Source: Planctomycetota bacterium (GTDB taxonomy: Bacteria > Planctomycetota > UBA1135 > GCA-002748355). From it: a stretch of DNA of 64,000 nt. Within the stretch, counting starts at the first letter, position 1. The number at the start of each line of letters is the position of its first letter. This document shows, piece by piece, positions 17,073 to 26,259 of the stretch. Location: the NCBI GenBank assembly GCA_020638795.1, contig JACKHW010000009.1, positions 62,001 to 126,000 of the forward strand, written 5' to 3'. Under the pieces are notes generated by a model. It was not told where the DNA came from. It saw nothing but the letters and a program-made list of their open reading frames with translations, and did no database searches. Made by a program: the position numbers and the translations under genes.

Positions 17073-18584
17073 TCAGCGCAGCTCGACCGTCACCGCGTTG
17101 CTCGCGAAGTCGATCGGGCCGAACGTCGCGAACGCGAACGTGAGCTTCGTGCCCTTCAGCGCCGCGAGAACGCCCGGCGGTAGGCCGAACGACGCGCTCG
17201 CGTTCCCGGTCGCATCGAACGTCCCGATCGTCCTGTTCGTGATCGGAGGACGATTCGCGAACTCGAGGAACGTCACGAAGAACGGATCGGGATTGACCGG
17301 GACGACGAGATTGGCGCCGACCTTGATCCCGGGGCTGCTCCCCGAGTTGGACGCGGCGAGCACGTAGGTACGACCCGCGCGCGTGGTCCGCAAGACGAAG
17401 TCGGCGACGCCACCGCTCGTCGTCGAGAGCGCGGCTCGCGAAGCCCACAGAGGATCGCCGCTGACCGTGATCTCGAAGTTCGGCGACAGGAGCACCTTGC
17501 CTCGACCGTCATCGGCCTCGATGCGCAAGCGCGCAACCCCGGCCGTGGTGCCCGCGACGACAGGGAACGAATAGACACCGGCGCCGAGGAAGCGCACGGG
17601 ACCGAGCGCCACAGAGGCAGTACTCGAAGGATCGAGCGCGGCAGTGACCGTGGCTCCGCTCGAGACCGGCGCACCGTCGAGGTCGCGCAAGCGCACCGTC
17701 ACGAGCCCCGCCGTCGTGCCGTCGGCGGGCAAACCCGGCGTGTCGAGCTCGACCGTCGACAGATGATGGTCCGGCCGGCCCTGGAGCGCGATGCGCCAGT
17801 AGTCGTACGCGAGTCGCAACTGACGCACCGGGTCGGCGGAGTTGCCCGACGCGTTGGCGACGTTGAGTTCCATGTAGTAGCTGCCCGAACCACAACCGAC
17901 ATTGGGGTTGCACATGCCGTCCCTGTCCCCGAGTCGTGCGATGAGCATGTAGCCGATGTGCGCCGACTTGGTGAACGACGGCGGCGGCGAACCGCAACCG
18001 GTCGGATTGCCGCCGCACGAGCAACGACCATCGCCCCCCATCGAATACGCGGCTTCCATCGCGACCATCAAGCGCGTCGCGATGTCCCCGGTGGAGTTCT
18101 GGATCGCTTGCACCGCACGGTCGACGACCGGCGCGCCGGTGAGCACGTTCCCCTGGACCGCGTAGACGAGCGTGCCGATCTGTCCGGTCTTGCCGCCTGC
18201 CCAAGCGCCAGCACCCGTGCCGGTGAACGTGACCGCACGCCCCTGCGTATCGACGATGCCGTACTGTCGCGTTTGATGCCCGCTGTCTTGGTTGGCGAGC
18301 AGTTGGAGGATCGTCGCGGGCGATGTCCCCTTCTGGAACTCGTTGAAGATCAGCAACCGATTGCGTCCGGTCGAATCGACGAAGGACTGCGCCGCGCCGC
18401 CGCCCTGCCCGACAACGAGGATTGGCGTCAGTACGCGCAGGTCGAGCCCGGTGAGGCACGTCGCCGATCCGATCGCGACTTCCTTGGTGCGCGTATCGAC
18501 GATGACGATCGACCACGTCGCGAACAGCGGGCCGGCGAGCAGGACGGGAGCGACGAGGGCAGCGAGAACGGGACGGAGCTTCAT
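17073..18584 (-). CDS. Secreted DUF1028 protein with C-terminal beta module
   Basis: A 503-residue protein with signal peptide MKLRPVLAALVAPVLLAGPL. Directly after it comes WSIVIVDTRTKEVAIGSATC, the start of the DUF1028 domain, an Ntn-hydrolase-like fold of unknown substrate, with GQGGGAAQSF and GAWAGGKTGQIG following. Around 270-360 lies an Ig-like linker (VTVRLRDLDGAPVSSGATV). The last 100 residues (YVLAASNSGSSPGIKVG to SNAVTVEL) closely match the end of the Asp-box protein at 47349. It faces convergent purQ 14 bases away. An in-frame GTG two codons upstream is an alternative start. Confidence 0.88.
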   Translation of the reverse strand: MKLRPVLAALVAPVLLAGPLFATWSIVIVDTRTKEVAIGSATCLTGLDLRVLTPILVVGQGGGAAQSFVDSTGRNRLLIFNEFQKGTSPATILQLLANQDSGHQTRQYGIVDTQGRAVTFTGTGAGAWAGGKTGQIGTLVYAVQGNVLTGAPVVDRAVQAIQNSTGDIATRLMVAMEAAYSMGGDGRCSCGGNPTGCGSPPPSFTKSAHIGYMLIARLGDRDGMCNPNVGCGSGSYYMELNVANASGNSADPVRQLRLAYDYWRIALQGRPDHHLSTVELDTPGLPADGTTAGLVTVRLRDLDGAPVSSGATVTAALDPSSTASVALGPVRFLGAGVYSFPVVAGTTAGVARLRIEADDGRGKVLLSPNFEITVSGDPLWASRAALSTTSGGVADFVLRTTRAGRTYVLAASNSGSSPGIKVGANLVVPVNPDPFFVTFLEFANRPPITNRTIGTFDATGNASASFGLPPGVLAALKGTKLTFAFATFGPIDFASNAVTVELR

Positions 18585-18662
18585 GGACACACCGAGGACT
18601 CGAGGAGGCAGCGATCGACGTCAGAGCATAGCAGGCCGAGCGATGTGGTAGATTCGGCCCCC

Positions 18663-20381
18663 ATGTTCGGTCGCTCGATCTCCTCCTCGTTGCTCGCCGC
18701 CACCATCACCTTCGCGCCGACGCTCGTCGCGCAAGAACGCGAAGCCATGGCTCGGCTCGGCGTGCAGAACGTGTCCGTGCAATCCTTGACGACCCCGGCG
18801 ACCCTGCCTGGCGTATTCGAGGTCGCGGTCGTCCTGGGCGGCGTGCCTCGTGTCCTCGACCTCGTTCCATACGACGTCCGAGATGCCGGTCATCGCGTGC
18901 TCGTGGACGATGGCGTTTCCCTGTCTGTCGCACCGAAACTGCCGTCGATCACCTATCGCGGCACGGTGCGCGGCACGACGAACAGCTTCGTCGCCGCATC
19001 GTGGCTCGACGGTTCGATCGAAGCGCACATCCGCATCGACAGCGACGCGAACACGACCGGCAGCTACTTCGTCATCGAGCCGCTTTCGCGCGTCCTGCCA
19101 GCGACGGCACGCTCGCGCGCGGCACACGTCGTCTATGCGTCGTCCGACAACCTTGCGCGGAATCGACTGTGTGGTGTGACGACTCCGCCGATCGCGGACG
19201 TCGATCAGCGTTCCAGGACGGTTCGTCCCCAAGCGACGGTCCTCGCACAGCTCGCGTGCGATGCGGACTACGAGTTCTACAAGCTCAGCGGCAGCAGCAC
19301 GTCCGCGACCGTGCAACGCATCACGACACTCGTCAATGCGGTGGACGCGATCTTCAAACAAGACATCGACGTCACGATCAAGATCTCCACGACCATCGTT
19401 CGCACGACGAGCACCTACACGAGCATCGATCCGCGCATTCTCGTGACCGAAGTCCAGAAGCAATGGAACACGAGCCACGGAAACGTCCAGCGCGATCTCG
19501 TGCACGCATTCTCCGGCAAGGCGTCGACGAACGGCATCCTCGGTTACGGCATTCTCGGGTCGGTTTGCACTCTGAGTGATGCCTATTCCGTATCGATGCC
19601 GAACGACGCCAACGCGAGCCGCAACGTCGGGCTGATCGCACACGAACTCGGACACAACTTCGACGCGCTGCACTGCGACGCGGAGACGTCGTGCAACATC
19701 ATGTGTTCACGTCTCGGGGGCTGCAGTGCGAATCTCGCCGCGTTCGCAGCTTTGTCGAAAGCGACGATGATCAAGTTTCGCGACACGCGAACCTGTCTCG
19801 ACTCGGCCACGCCGCCTCAACTCACGAGCGTGACTCCGACGTCGCTCACGCCGTTCGGTGCCCCGACGATCACGGTCGTCGGCCAGCGACTGCGAAGCGT
19901 GAACGAAGTCGTCATCGGCGTGCAGCGCATCGACGTATCGACGGCAGCGAAGTCCGACACGACATTCTCGTTCCGGCTGCCGCCGCCGCCAGCACTCGGC
20001 ACGTTCGGGATGACGGTCGTCAGCCCTGCGGGCCCGAGCAACGCGATCCAAGTGACGCTCCGTGCCTCGCAGCCGCCCGAACTCGCGGTCACGGGGTTCG
20101 TGCTGTCGGGGTTTCCCCTGCTCTTCGAGTTCGCTGGGCGAGAGCGCGCGACCTGGATCTTGCTCGTCGCTCCGAGTGGCACGACGTTCCGTTTCGGCGG
20201 CTACGACATCTTGCAGAACTTCGTGCCGCTCGCCGCCGGTCCGCTCGACGCAGCGGGACTCGGCAACTTCACGGCGACGATTCCGCAGGGCGTGCGCGGC
20301 ACGATCTGGTCCCAGATCGTGACGGACAACGGCGGCATGTTCGACGCCGCATCGGCAATCCGCATGACGTCAATCTTTTGA
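18663..20381 (+). CDS. Secreted zinc metalloprotease (reprolysin-like) with IPT/TIG domain
   Basis: A 572-residue protein with signal peptide MFGRSISSSLLAATITFAPT. The zinc site HELGHNFDALH is at residues 327-337 (His327, Glu328, His331, His337), the extended metzincin motif, followed by CNIMCSRLGGC where the Met-turn is expected. Residues 40-200 form a prodomain-like beta-rich region. Residues 380-465 are an IPT/TIG domain (PQLTSVTPTSLTPFGAP, TITVVGQRL). The C-terminal 100 residues (WILLVAPSG to WSQIVTDNG) resemble the shared surface module. It should degrade proteins outside the cell or at its surface. It is divergent from the DUF1028 gene with a 78-base gap. Confidence 0.9.
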   Translation: MFGRSISSSLLAATITFAPTLVAQEREAMARLGVQNVSVQSLTTPATLPGVFEVAVVLGGVPRVLDLVPYDVRDAGHRVLVDDGVSLSVAPKLPSITYRGTVRGTTNSFVAASWLDGSIEAHIRIDSDANTTGSYFVIEPLSRVLPATARSRAAHVVYASSDNLARNRLCGVTTPPIADVDQRSRTVRPQATVLAQLACDADYEFYKLSGSSTSATVQRITTLVNAVDAIFKQDIDVTIKISTTIVRTTSTYTSIDPRILVTEVQKQWNTSHGNVQRDLVHAFSGKASTNGILGYGILGSVCTLSDAYSVSMPNDANASRNVGLIAHELGHNFDALHCDAETSCNIMCSRLGGCSANLAAFAALSKATMIKFRDTRTCLDSATPPQLTSVTPTSLTPFGAPTITVVGQRLRSVNEVVIGVQRIDVSTAAKSDTTFSFRLPPPPALGTFGMTVVSPAGPSNAIQVTLRASQPPELAVTGFVLSGFPLLFEFAGRERATWILLVAPSGTTFRFGGYDILQNFVPLAAGPLDAAGLGNFTATIPQGVRGTIWSQIVTDNGGMFDAASAIRMTSIF

Positions 20382-20421
20382 GTGTCCCACGTCAGACACT
20401 GGCGCTCTGCGAGGGCGCTGT

Positions 20422-21429
20422 TCAGTCGACGATCCTGACGCGCGCCCACTCGAGCGGTCGATGGAACGCGAGCACCGGGTGCGGGGAGGAAGACGACAGC
20501 ACGGGCTCGCGCCCGCGCGTTGCGTCGTAGCGGCAGAACGAAAGCGCGAGCACGTCCCCTGCACGTGCATCGAACGGGATGCGCACACGTGCACGCCATC
20601 CATCTTCCGTGAGCTCCGCACGGCCGTCGACGATCTCTGGATCCACGGCAACGGAGTCGATTCCGTCGATCCTCTTGTGGTGTTCGGCGTCGTCGAAGCG
20701 CAGGTGCAACTTCCTGTCGTTCGGAGTGAGGTGCACTTCGGTGTACGCGAGGGACTCATCGTGACGCACGAAGACCTCGAAAGCATCGCCGAGCTCCCAC
20801 GTGCGTTGATTGTGTGCCGTCGCGTCACTGAACACATCGTCGTCGACCATGTCGGCGACGATGTCGAGGGTGCCATCGCGGAAGTAGACCGTGACCTGGG
20901 TTTCGCGAAACTCGGCTTCGATCTCGTGCCTCCATGACTGGCCGAGTGTGAACAGCGCGCTCCGCTTGGAACCGATCTCGGGCAATACCCCCACGCTGCG
21001 CTTGCTCGCGTGGCTGCGCGCACACCCGATCCCGACGAGAAGCGCAACGAAAAGCACGGTCATCGGAATTCGGAACGGCGCGACATCGGTATAGCGGAAT
21101 GGCGCAGGCACCGCGGCGATGGACACGAGTGCGAACGTCGCCGGCGCAATACGCTCGGCGGTTTCGTTCGACAGCCACGGCACGACGAAGAGCAGGGCCA
21201 ACACGATGTGGAACAGCACGAAGACCGCGGTGCCGTGATCCAGCGCTTTCGTGAGACTCCAGTTGTAGCGCAGGTGCCACACGAGCACGACATGCGACAG
21301 TGCGAGCACGGCCGTCGCCATCGACAGGCCGCGCATCGGTTTCCCCGCGACGCGGAATGCGGCATCCGTGCCCAAAGCTGCGAATGCCGCGAGCGCGAGC
21401 GTGAACGTGAGGATCGTGAGCGGCTCCAT
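20422..21429 (-). CDS. Membrane protein with soluble CBM9-like domain
   Basis: A 335-residue protein. Residues 1-130 hold about four membrane helices (MEPLTILTFTLALAAFAALG, SMATAVLALSHVVLVWHL, GTAVFVLFHIVLALLFVVPW, MTVLFVALLVGIGC). Residues 150-335 resemble the family 9 carbohydrate-binding-like fold often linked to cytochromes: DDDVFSDATAHNQRTWELGD, then DAFEVFVRHDESLAYTEVHL. No haem-binding CxxCH is present. It could sense or bind a sugar on the outer face of the membrane. Start at ATG 21429 is chosen because the helix begins there; the frame extends further upstream over the next gene's promoter. Confidence 0.75.
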   Translation of the reverse strand: MEPLTILTFTLALAAFAALGTDAAFRVAGKPMRGLSMATAVLALSHVVLVWHLRYNWSLTKALDHGTAVFVLFHIVLALLFVVPWLSNETAERIAPATFALVSIAAVPAPFRYTDVAPFRIPMTVLFVALLVGIGCARSHASKRSVGVLPEIGSKRSALFTLGQSWRHEIEAEFRETQVTVYFRDGTLDIVADMVDDDVFSDATAHNQRTWELGDAFEVFVRHDESLAYTEVHLTPNDRKLHLRFDDAEHHKRIDGIDSVAVDPEIVDGRAELTEDGWRARVRIPFDARAGDVLALSFCRYDATRGREPVLSSSSPHPVLAFHRPLEWARVRIVD

Positions 21430-21533
21430 CGCCGCCAAGCATCGCATTCCCATGCACGCCACGCCATCGCGCGTTGGTGCACGGGCCCGCGAAGATTGGA
21501 GTCGGGACACCGCGACCGTCGATCCATGGAACG

Positions 21534-23045
21534 ATGGGAAAAATCCTCGATCTGCAGAAGGAACTCTGGGGCCGCGTGGCACTGCAGGCGCGCCGAATCG
21601 GAACGGCAGGCCGCCCACAGTTGCGTGAGGCCGTAGAGGCGTTCGAGGCGAGTTTTCCCGAGTCGTTCACACGCGTCGAGAAGGACCGCTTCATGGCGCG
21701 CCTGTGCAGCCGTCCACTCGTGCTCGTCGGGGACTACCATCCGCTGCCGCGTGCGCAACTCAGCGCAGCGCATCTGGTCCGGGAACTCGAACCCGATACC
21801 GTCGCACTCGAGATCATCTCGACGGCACACCAGGACGTGATCGACGCATGGAGTCGGTCGGAGGAGAGCGCTGCGAAGCTGCTCGCAGACGTCGAGTTCC
21901 AAGCCGCATGGCCCGGCATTCCACCGCGCGGCTACGAAGCGCTGCTCGAGACGGCACGTGACTGCGGCTGTCGTATCCTCGCGCTCGACCATCCACATGC
22001 AGGCACCGACATGCAACCGCCGTTCGACGTGCGCGAAGCGTGGATGGTCGAACACTTGATGGGCGTGAGCGAGACGCGTTGTATCGCGCTGATCGGCGAC
22101 TTGCATCTCGAGCCGAAACGCATGCCGAAGGCCTTCGGCAACGCTGCGGCGATCGTGCACCAGAACCACCCGCCGTATCACTTCGTCTTGCAAGAACGCG
22201 GCATCTCGCTTCCCGCCGTGCTCCAGGTCGCGAGCGATCGCTACGTGTGGCAGCACACGCATCCTCTGCTCGTCGAGGAGTCGTGCCTCGCTGCCCTCGC
22301 GGGCGATCACGAATTGCACGCGGCGTCGCCGGAAGAACTCTTCCCGGCGCTGCTCGCACGCGTGGCTTCGATGCTCGGCATCGACGAGATCGATGCACCG
22401 ACGGTGCTCGCCACCTACGAACCGGATCAACGCGAACTCTTGCCGCTCGTCGCCAAGGACAGGAAGCAGAGCACGCGCCTCCTCGATCGGCTCTTCTTGC
22501 AAGGGCAGGCTATCCTCGATGCGCGCCTACTCGTGTTGCACCTGCCCGGCAGCAACCACATGGCCGAAGCCGCCGGCAAGTGGATCTACACGAAGCACGC
22601 CCACCCACTCGGCACCGGCGCCTCGCGCGAACTGAGGCTCTGGCACGCGATCCGACTCGAAGCTGCCGGCTTCTTCGGCTCGCGCCTCGTCAACCCGATG
22701 CGCACTGGCAAAGAGCTGCAGTGGTACCAACAGTTCCTCGACGTGCAACTCCCGTGGGACGAAGTCGAAGCCAACGCACGCCGCATCCGCGAGGTATTCG
22801 ACGGCGATCGCCAAGGACTCGCCGAACGCGCACTACCACCCATCGGCTCCCCCGCAGACCTGATCCTCACGCGTGTGCTCGGGCAAGAGATCGGCTGCCG
22901 GCTCGCGCGACTGACCGGACGTCGGCGCGCCGCGTTCGACGCGCTCCTCGTGCGCTTGCAGAAGCGCAGCCACGTCGAAGGTGCGCTCGAGGCCATGCGC
23001 AAGCTCATCGGCAGGCTCGCTTCTCCGGATTGGCGCGGGCAGTGA
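21534..23045 (+). CDS. ChaN-like (TIKI/EreA-type) protein
   Basis: A 503-residue protein. Near residue 60, PLVLVGDYHPLPRAQL matches the ChaN family signature (V-GE-H----Q), with Asp in place of Glu. Further family features are PDTVALEIIS, GCRILALDHPHAGTDM and RCIALIGDLHLEPKRMPKA. ChaN in other bacteria is a haem-binding lipoprotein, but this protein has no signal peptide and a long C-terminal extension (about residues 280-503). The homologous fold also occurs in peptidase-like and esterase-like enzymes, so its chemistry is open. It is divergent from the CBM9-like gene. Confidence 0.75.
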   Translation: MGKILDLQKELWGRVALQARRIGTAGRPQLREAVEAFEASFPESFTRVEKDRFMARLCSRPLVLVGDYHPLPRAQLSAAHLVRELEPDTVALEIISTAHQDVIDAWSRSEESAAKLLADVEFQAAWPGIPPRGYEALLETARDCGCRILALDHPHAGTDMQPPFDVREAWMVEHLMGVSETRCIALIGDLHLEPKRMPKAFGNAAAIVHQNHPPYHFVLQERGISLPAVLQVASDRYVWQHTHPLLVEESCLAALAGDHELHAASPEELFPALLARVASMLGIDEIDAPTVLATYEPDQRELLPLVAKDRKQSTRLLDRLFLQGQAILDARLLVLHLPGSNHMAEAAGKWIYTKHAHPLGTGASRELRLWHAIRLEAAGFFGSRLVNPMRTGKELQWYQQFLDVQLPWDEVEANARRIREVFDGDRQGLAERALPPIGSPADLILTRVLGQEIGCRLARLTGRRRAAFDALLVRLQKRSHVEGALEAMRKLIGRLASPDWRGQ

Positions 23046-23159
23046 CCGCGTGGGGCGCGCCGTCACCGACGCGCGTGCCCTGTCCCCAGTCAGGAGTTCC
23101 TTGCCGAACTTGCGGGCCACGGATCCGGCGAGAGGTGGGATGCACATCGAACAGGGCCG

Positions 23160-23699
23160 TTAGCGCTGGTCGTTCGAGCTCTCGTAGCGATTTGGAACCG
23201 ACGTCACTCCGGTCCGCTGATCGGTAGCGCCACCTTGCTCGCCCTCGAACGAGGGTTGCCCTCTCGACGGTCGCGACATCGGCTGCTCCGATCCCGACGG
23301 GGAACCGTACGGAGCCGGTTGCTCGTATCCGTTCGGCTGATCGTACGAACCTGGCTGCTGATACCCGCCAGGTTGCCCGTGCGGCCCTGGTTGCTCGTAA
23401 CCGCCGGGTTGGCCGTAGCCGCCCGGCTGACCCTGTGGACCAGGCTGGCCATACCCACCCGGCTGGCCATACCCACCCGGCTGGCCATAGCCACCCGGCT
23501 GGCCATAGCCACCTGGCTGGCCGTAGCCGCCTGGCTGGCCGTAGCCGCCACCTGACGCGGGCCCGTAGTCGACATCGCCATACCCCGGCCCATAGCCGGG
23601 ATCTTGCAATCCCCATTCTTGGAGCATCGCTTCGCAGGACGTGAGGCTGGCGAGGGTGACGCAGGTGAGGGCGAGGGCGAACTTCTGGAAGGTCTTCAT
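23160..23699 (-). CDS. Lipoprotein with GYGQPG repeats
   Basis: A 179-residue protein starting MKTFQKFALALTCVTLASLT and then SC, a good lipobox with Cys22. GGAG lies about nine bases before the ATG. Residues 35-125 are a run of six-residue repeats, first near-perfect (GYGQPG about seven times) and then drifting (GYEQPG, GYQQPG, SYDQPN). The C-terminus is Ser/Gln/Arg-rich. Such Gly-Tyr-Gln-Pro repeats are disordered and adhesive; it may coat the outer surface. No enzyme domain. Confidence 0.8.
   Translation of the reverse strand: MKTFQKFALALTCVTLASLTSCEAMLQEWGLQDPGYGPGYGDVDYGPASGGGYGQPGGYGQPGGYGQPGGYGQPGGYGQPGGYGQPGPQGQPGGYGQPGGYEQPGPHGQPGGYQQPGSYDQPNGYEQPAPYGSPSGSEQPMSRPSRGQPSFEGEQGGATDQRTGVTSVPNRYESSNDQR
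23405..23570 (-). repeat. 18-bp coding repeats in the GYGQPG lipoprotein
   Basis: An 18-bp unit (on the plus strand, GGCTGGCCATACCCACCC and variants with TAGCC) is repeated head to tail about eight times. Adjacent units are near-identical at the DNA level, which suggests recent expansion by slippage. Each unit encodes six residues, so copy-number change keeps the frame. Confidence 0.85.
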
Positions 23700-23820
23700 G
23701 GCTCTGTCTCCGTGGTCGTTGGTTGTGCACCTTCATGCGCGGTGGGCACGATTCGGGGGCCACGAACTCGAAGCGCGACGGCTGCTATCGTGCGGGGCTG
23801 CACGGATCCGTCCCGAATCA

Positions 23821-23826
23821 AGGAGG
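23821..23826 (+). promoter_or_regulatory. Consensus Shine-Dalgarno site
   Basis: AGGAGG four bases before ATG 23831 fixes the start of the Kelch protein, whose frame is open for another 108 bases upstream. Confidence 0.8.
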
Positions 23827-23830
23827 TTTC

Positions 23831-25204
23831 ATGATCCCCCGCCTCGCTCTCGCTCTCCTCGCCGCGTCTTGGTCCCTGCCTGCTCAAGCAGATTGGGCGC
23901 AGCTCCGTCCGACCCAGTCGCCTCCGGCACTCTCGGACCACGTGCTCATGGCCGACGTCCGGGGCGCTCTGCTCTTCGGTGGCGACAATCCGACGACCGG
24001 GCTTTCGAGCGACACGTGGCGCTTCGACGGAACCAACTGGACGCAGCTCCAACCGATCAACAAACCCGCCGCTCGCATGCGGCACGCGGGGACCTTCGAT
24101 CGTGCGCGCAATCGCTTCGTGGTCTTCGGTGGTAGCACGTCGCTCGCTGGCGGCTTGATGAACGACACGTGGGAGTTCGACGGCAACGACTGGAAGCCGA
24201 TCACGACCACGCAGTCTCCGAGCGCACGCAACGATCATGCGATGTGCTACGACCCGGTTGGTCGGCGCGTCTTGCTCTACGGCGGACGCACCGCCACGGG
24301 TGACGCTCAGGACACGTGGAGTTACGACGGAACCAACTGGACGCAGATCACGACCACCGCGTCGCCGCCGGGACGGCGCGATCACGGACTCGCGTTCGAT
24401 CCGTTCCGAGGCGTCGCCCTCACGTACGGCGGTTTCTATGGAAGCGGTCTCAACGTGCGTCAGGACACGTGGGAGTTCGACGGCACCAACTGGGCGCAAC
24501 GCATGCCGACACAGGTGCCGGGAAACCGCGTCGGCTACGGCATGGTGTTCGACGAACTGCGCGCGCGCACCGTGATGTTCTCCGGCTATGCCGCACCTTC
24601 GCAGCCCGACGAGACCTGGGAATGGGACGGCAACAACTGGACGCTGCAGGGCACGCTGTCCAAGCCGACGGGCCGGTCAGGACACGCGATGGCCTACGAC
24701 TTCGTGCGCGGTCGCTCGATCCTCTATGGCGGCTGGGACACGGGACACAACGCCGAAACGTGGGTCTACGGAACGGGCACACCTGCGCGCTTCACGACCT
24801 ACGGCACGGCATGCTCCGGAAGCGGCGGCGCCCCGATGCTCACGCTCGTACCCGGCAAGCTACCGTGGATCGGAGACGTGCACGAAGTCACGATCGGTCC
24901 AATCGTCGCGAACGCACCGGTCCTGATGTTCCTCGGATTCTCGAACACGAACTGGGGCGCGTTCACCTTGCCGCTGCCACTGACGACACTCGGCGCGACC
25001 GGCTGTTCGTTGCTCGCGAGCCCCGATCTCGCCGGCGTCGCGATCACGACGGGAGGGGCCGCGAAGTGGAGCCTCCCCATCCCGAGTACCGCGGCTCTCG
25101 TAGGTACGAAGTACTATCTGCAGGCCCTCGTCGTCGACGCTGCGGCCAACACGTTCGGCGCGGTGTTCAGCGACGGCGGCAGCAGCGAGATCGGTCGCCG
25201 TTGA
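23831..25204 (+). CDS. Secreted Kelch-type beta-propeller protein with shared C-terminal module
   Basis: A 457-residue protein with signal peptide MIPRLALALLAASWSLPAQ. Six Kelch-like blades follow, each with a line such as DTWRFDGTNWTQL, DTWEFDGNDWKPI, DTWSYDGTNWTQI, DTWEFDGTNWAQR or ETWEWDGNNWTLQ and a VVFGG/LLYGG strand. The C-terminal 140 residues (TTYGTACSGSGGAP, TGCSL, LPIPSTAALVG, YYLQALVVDAA) align with the end of the FG-GAP protein. It is probably a surface protein. It stands as a single gene, divergent from the GYGQPG lipoprotein. Confidence 0.87.
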   Translation: MIPRLALALLAASWSLPAQADWAQLRPTQSPPALSDHVLMADVRGALLFGGDNPTTGLSSDTWRFDGTNWTQLQPINKPAARMRHAGTFDRARNRFVVFGGSTSLAGGLMNDTWEFDGNDWKPITTTQSPSARNDHAMCYDPVGRRVLLYGGRTATGDAQDTWSYDGTNWTQITTTASPPGRRDHGLAFDPFRGVALTYGGFYGSGLNVRQDTWEFDGTNWAQRMPTQVPGNRVGYGMVFDELRARTVMFSGYAAPSQPDETWEWDGNNWTLQGTLSKPTGRSGHAMAYDFVRGRSILYGGWDTGHNAETWVYGTGTPARFTTYGTACSGSGGAPMLTLVPGKLPWIGDVHEVTIGPIVANAPVLMFLGFSNTNWGAFTLPLPLTTLGATGCSLLASPDLAGVAITTGGAAKWSLPIPSTAALVGTKYYLQALVVDAAANTFGAVFSDGGSSEIGRR

Positions 25205-25273
25205 CCTGAGAATCGCGCGCACAGCTCGTTCCTGAGTGCGTACCACGGCATTCGCTGATCGCTCGGCTACCGA

Positions 25274-25307
25274 GCCTCAGCAGGGGAAAAGCCTCAGCAG
25301 GGGAAGA
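25274..25307. repeat. 17-bp direct duplication across the oppF stop
   Basis: GCCTCAGCAGGGGAA occurs at 25274-25288 and again at 25291-25305. The second copy contains the oppF stop codon. A small palindrome (GCTCGG-CTA-CCGAGC) precedes the first copy. A slippage duplication is the simplest reading. Confidence 0.8.
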
Positions 25308-26259
25308 AGCATGCAACCCCGTGCTCTTCTCCTTCGAGCTGGGGCTCCTCGTGCTTGCATCGTTCTTGTACGAAGGCACAGCGCGACGCGAATGCGCAGC
25401 CGACACGCTCACGATCGGGCGATGGTGGATCGCCGCGCAACAAGGTGCGATCCTGTGTGCGCGCCAGCTTCGGGTCCGGGATCGGCACCGCGGAGAGAAG
25501 TGCGCGCGTGTACGGATGTCGCGCCGACTCGAAGATCGCGCGCTTCGTACCGATCTCGACGATGCGCCCGAGGTACATCACCGCGACTCGGGTACAGAGA
25601 TGACGCACGACCGCGAGATCGTGGGCAATGAACAGGTACGCGAGCCCTCGTTCGCCACGGAGTTCGGCGAGTAGGTTGAGCACCTGCGCTTGGATCGAGA
25701 CATCGAGCGCACTCACGGGCTCGTCGAGCAAGATCAGCGATGGCTCGAGCGCGAGCGCTCGCGCGATCCCGAGACGTTGGCGCTGCCCGCCCGAGAACTC
25801 GTGCGGATAGCGATTGAGGAAGCGCGGATCGAGTCCGACCGTTAGCATCAAGCGAGTAGCCTCGAGGCGTCGCTCGTGTTTCGAATACCCACCGAAGATC
25901 CGCAGCGGCTCGGTGACGAGGTCGAACGCCGTCATCCTCGGATCGAGCGACGCGTACGGATCTTGGAAGACCATCTGCACCTTGCGCGGAAGCTCCTCGC
26001 GACGACGCTCGGTGGCACTACCGATCGACCGGCCCTCGTACGCGACGCTGCCGGCGTGGATCTCCGCGAGGCCGACGATCGCGCGTGCGGTCGTGCTCTT
26101 CCCACAACCCGACTCGCCGACGAGGCCGAGTGTCTCACCCGGCATGACGTCGAACGACACGCGATCGACGGCGCGGATGGGCAGCTTGGTCGGTCCGAAG
26201 CGCACTTCGAGATCACGCACCGCGAGCAATGGTGACGCGCCACGGCGTGGGACGCTCAT
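25294..26259 (-). CDS. oppF: Oligopeptide-type ABC transporter ATP-binding protein (OppF)
   Basis: A 321-residue ATPase. Walker A GESGCGKST is at 48-56, Q-loop in MVFQDPYASLDPR, signature FSGGQRQRLG, Walker B LILLDEPVSALD and switch His in IAHDLAVVRHL. The C-terminal oligopeptide-family extension is present, with a cysteine-rich end (GCAFASRCAFVQERCKH). The ATG start overlaps the oppD stop by four bases (ATGA), and it is the last gene of oppBCDF. With OppD it should form the heterodimer that powers import. The frame is open upstream inside oppD, but homology begins at this ATG. Confidence 0.92.
   Translation of the reverse strand: MSVPRRGASPLLAVRDLEVRFGPTKLPIRAVDRVSFDVMPGETLGLVGESGCGKSTTARAIVGLAEIHAGSVAYEGRSIGSATERRREELPRKVQMVFQDPYASLDPRMTAFDLVTEPLRIFGGYSKHERRLEATRLMLTVGLDPRFLNRYPHEFSGGQRQRLGIARALALEPSLILLDEPVSALDVSIQAQVLNLLAELRGERGLAYLFIAHDLAVVRHLCTRVAVMYLGRIVEIGTKRAIFESARHPYTRALLSAVPIPDPKLARTQDRTLLRGDPPSPDRERVGCAFASRCAFVQERCKHEEPQLEGEEHGVACFFPC

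Noticed and set aside
23405..23570. Short regularly repeated DNA resembling a CRISPR array
   Set aside because: Units are 18 bp, head to tail without spacers, and encode GYGQPG in a clear lipoprotein gene.
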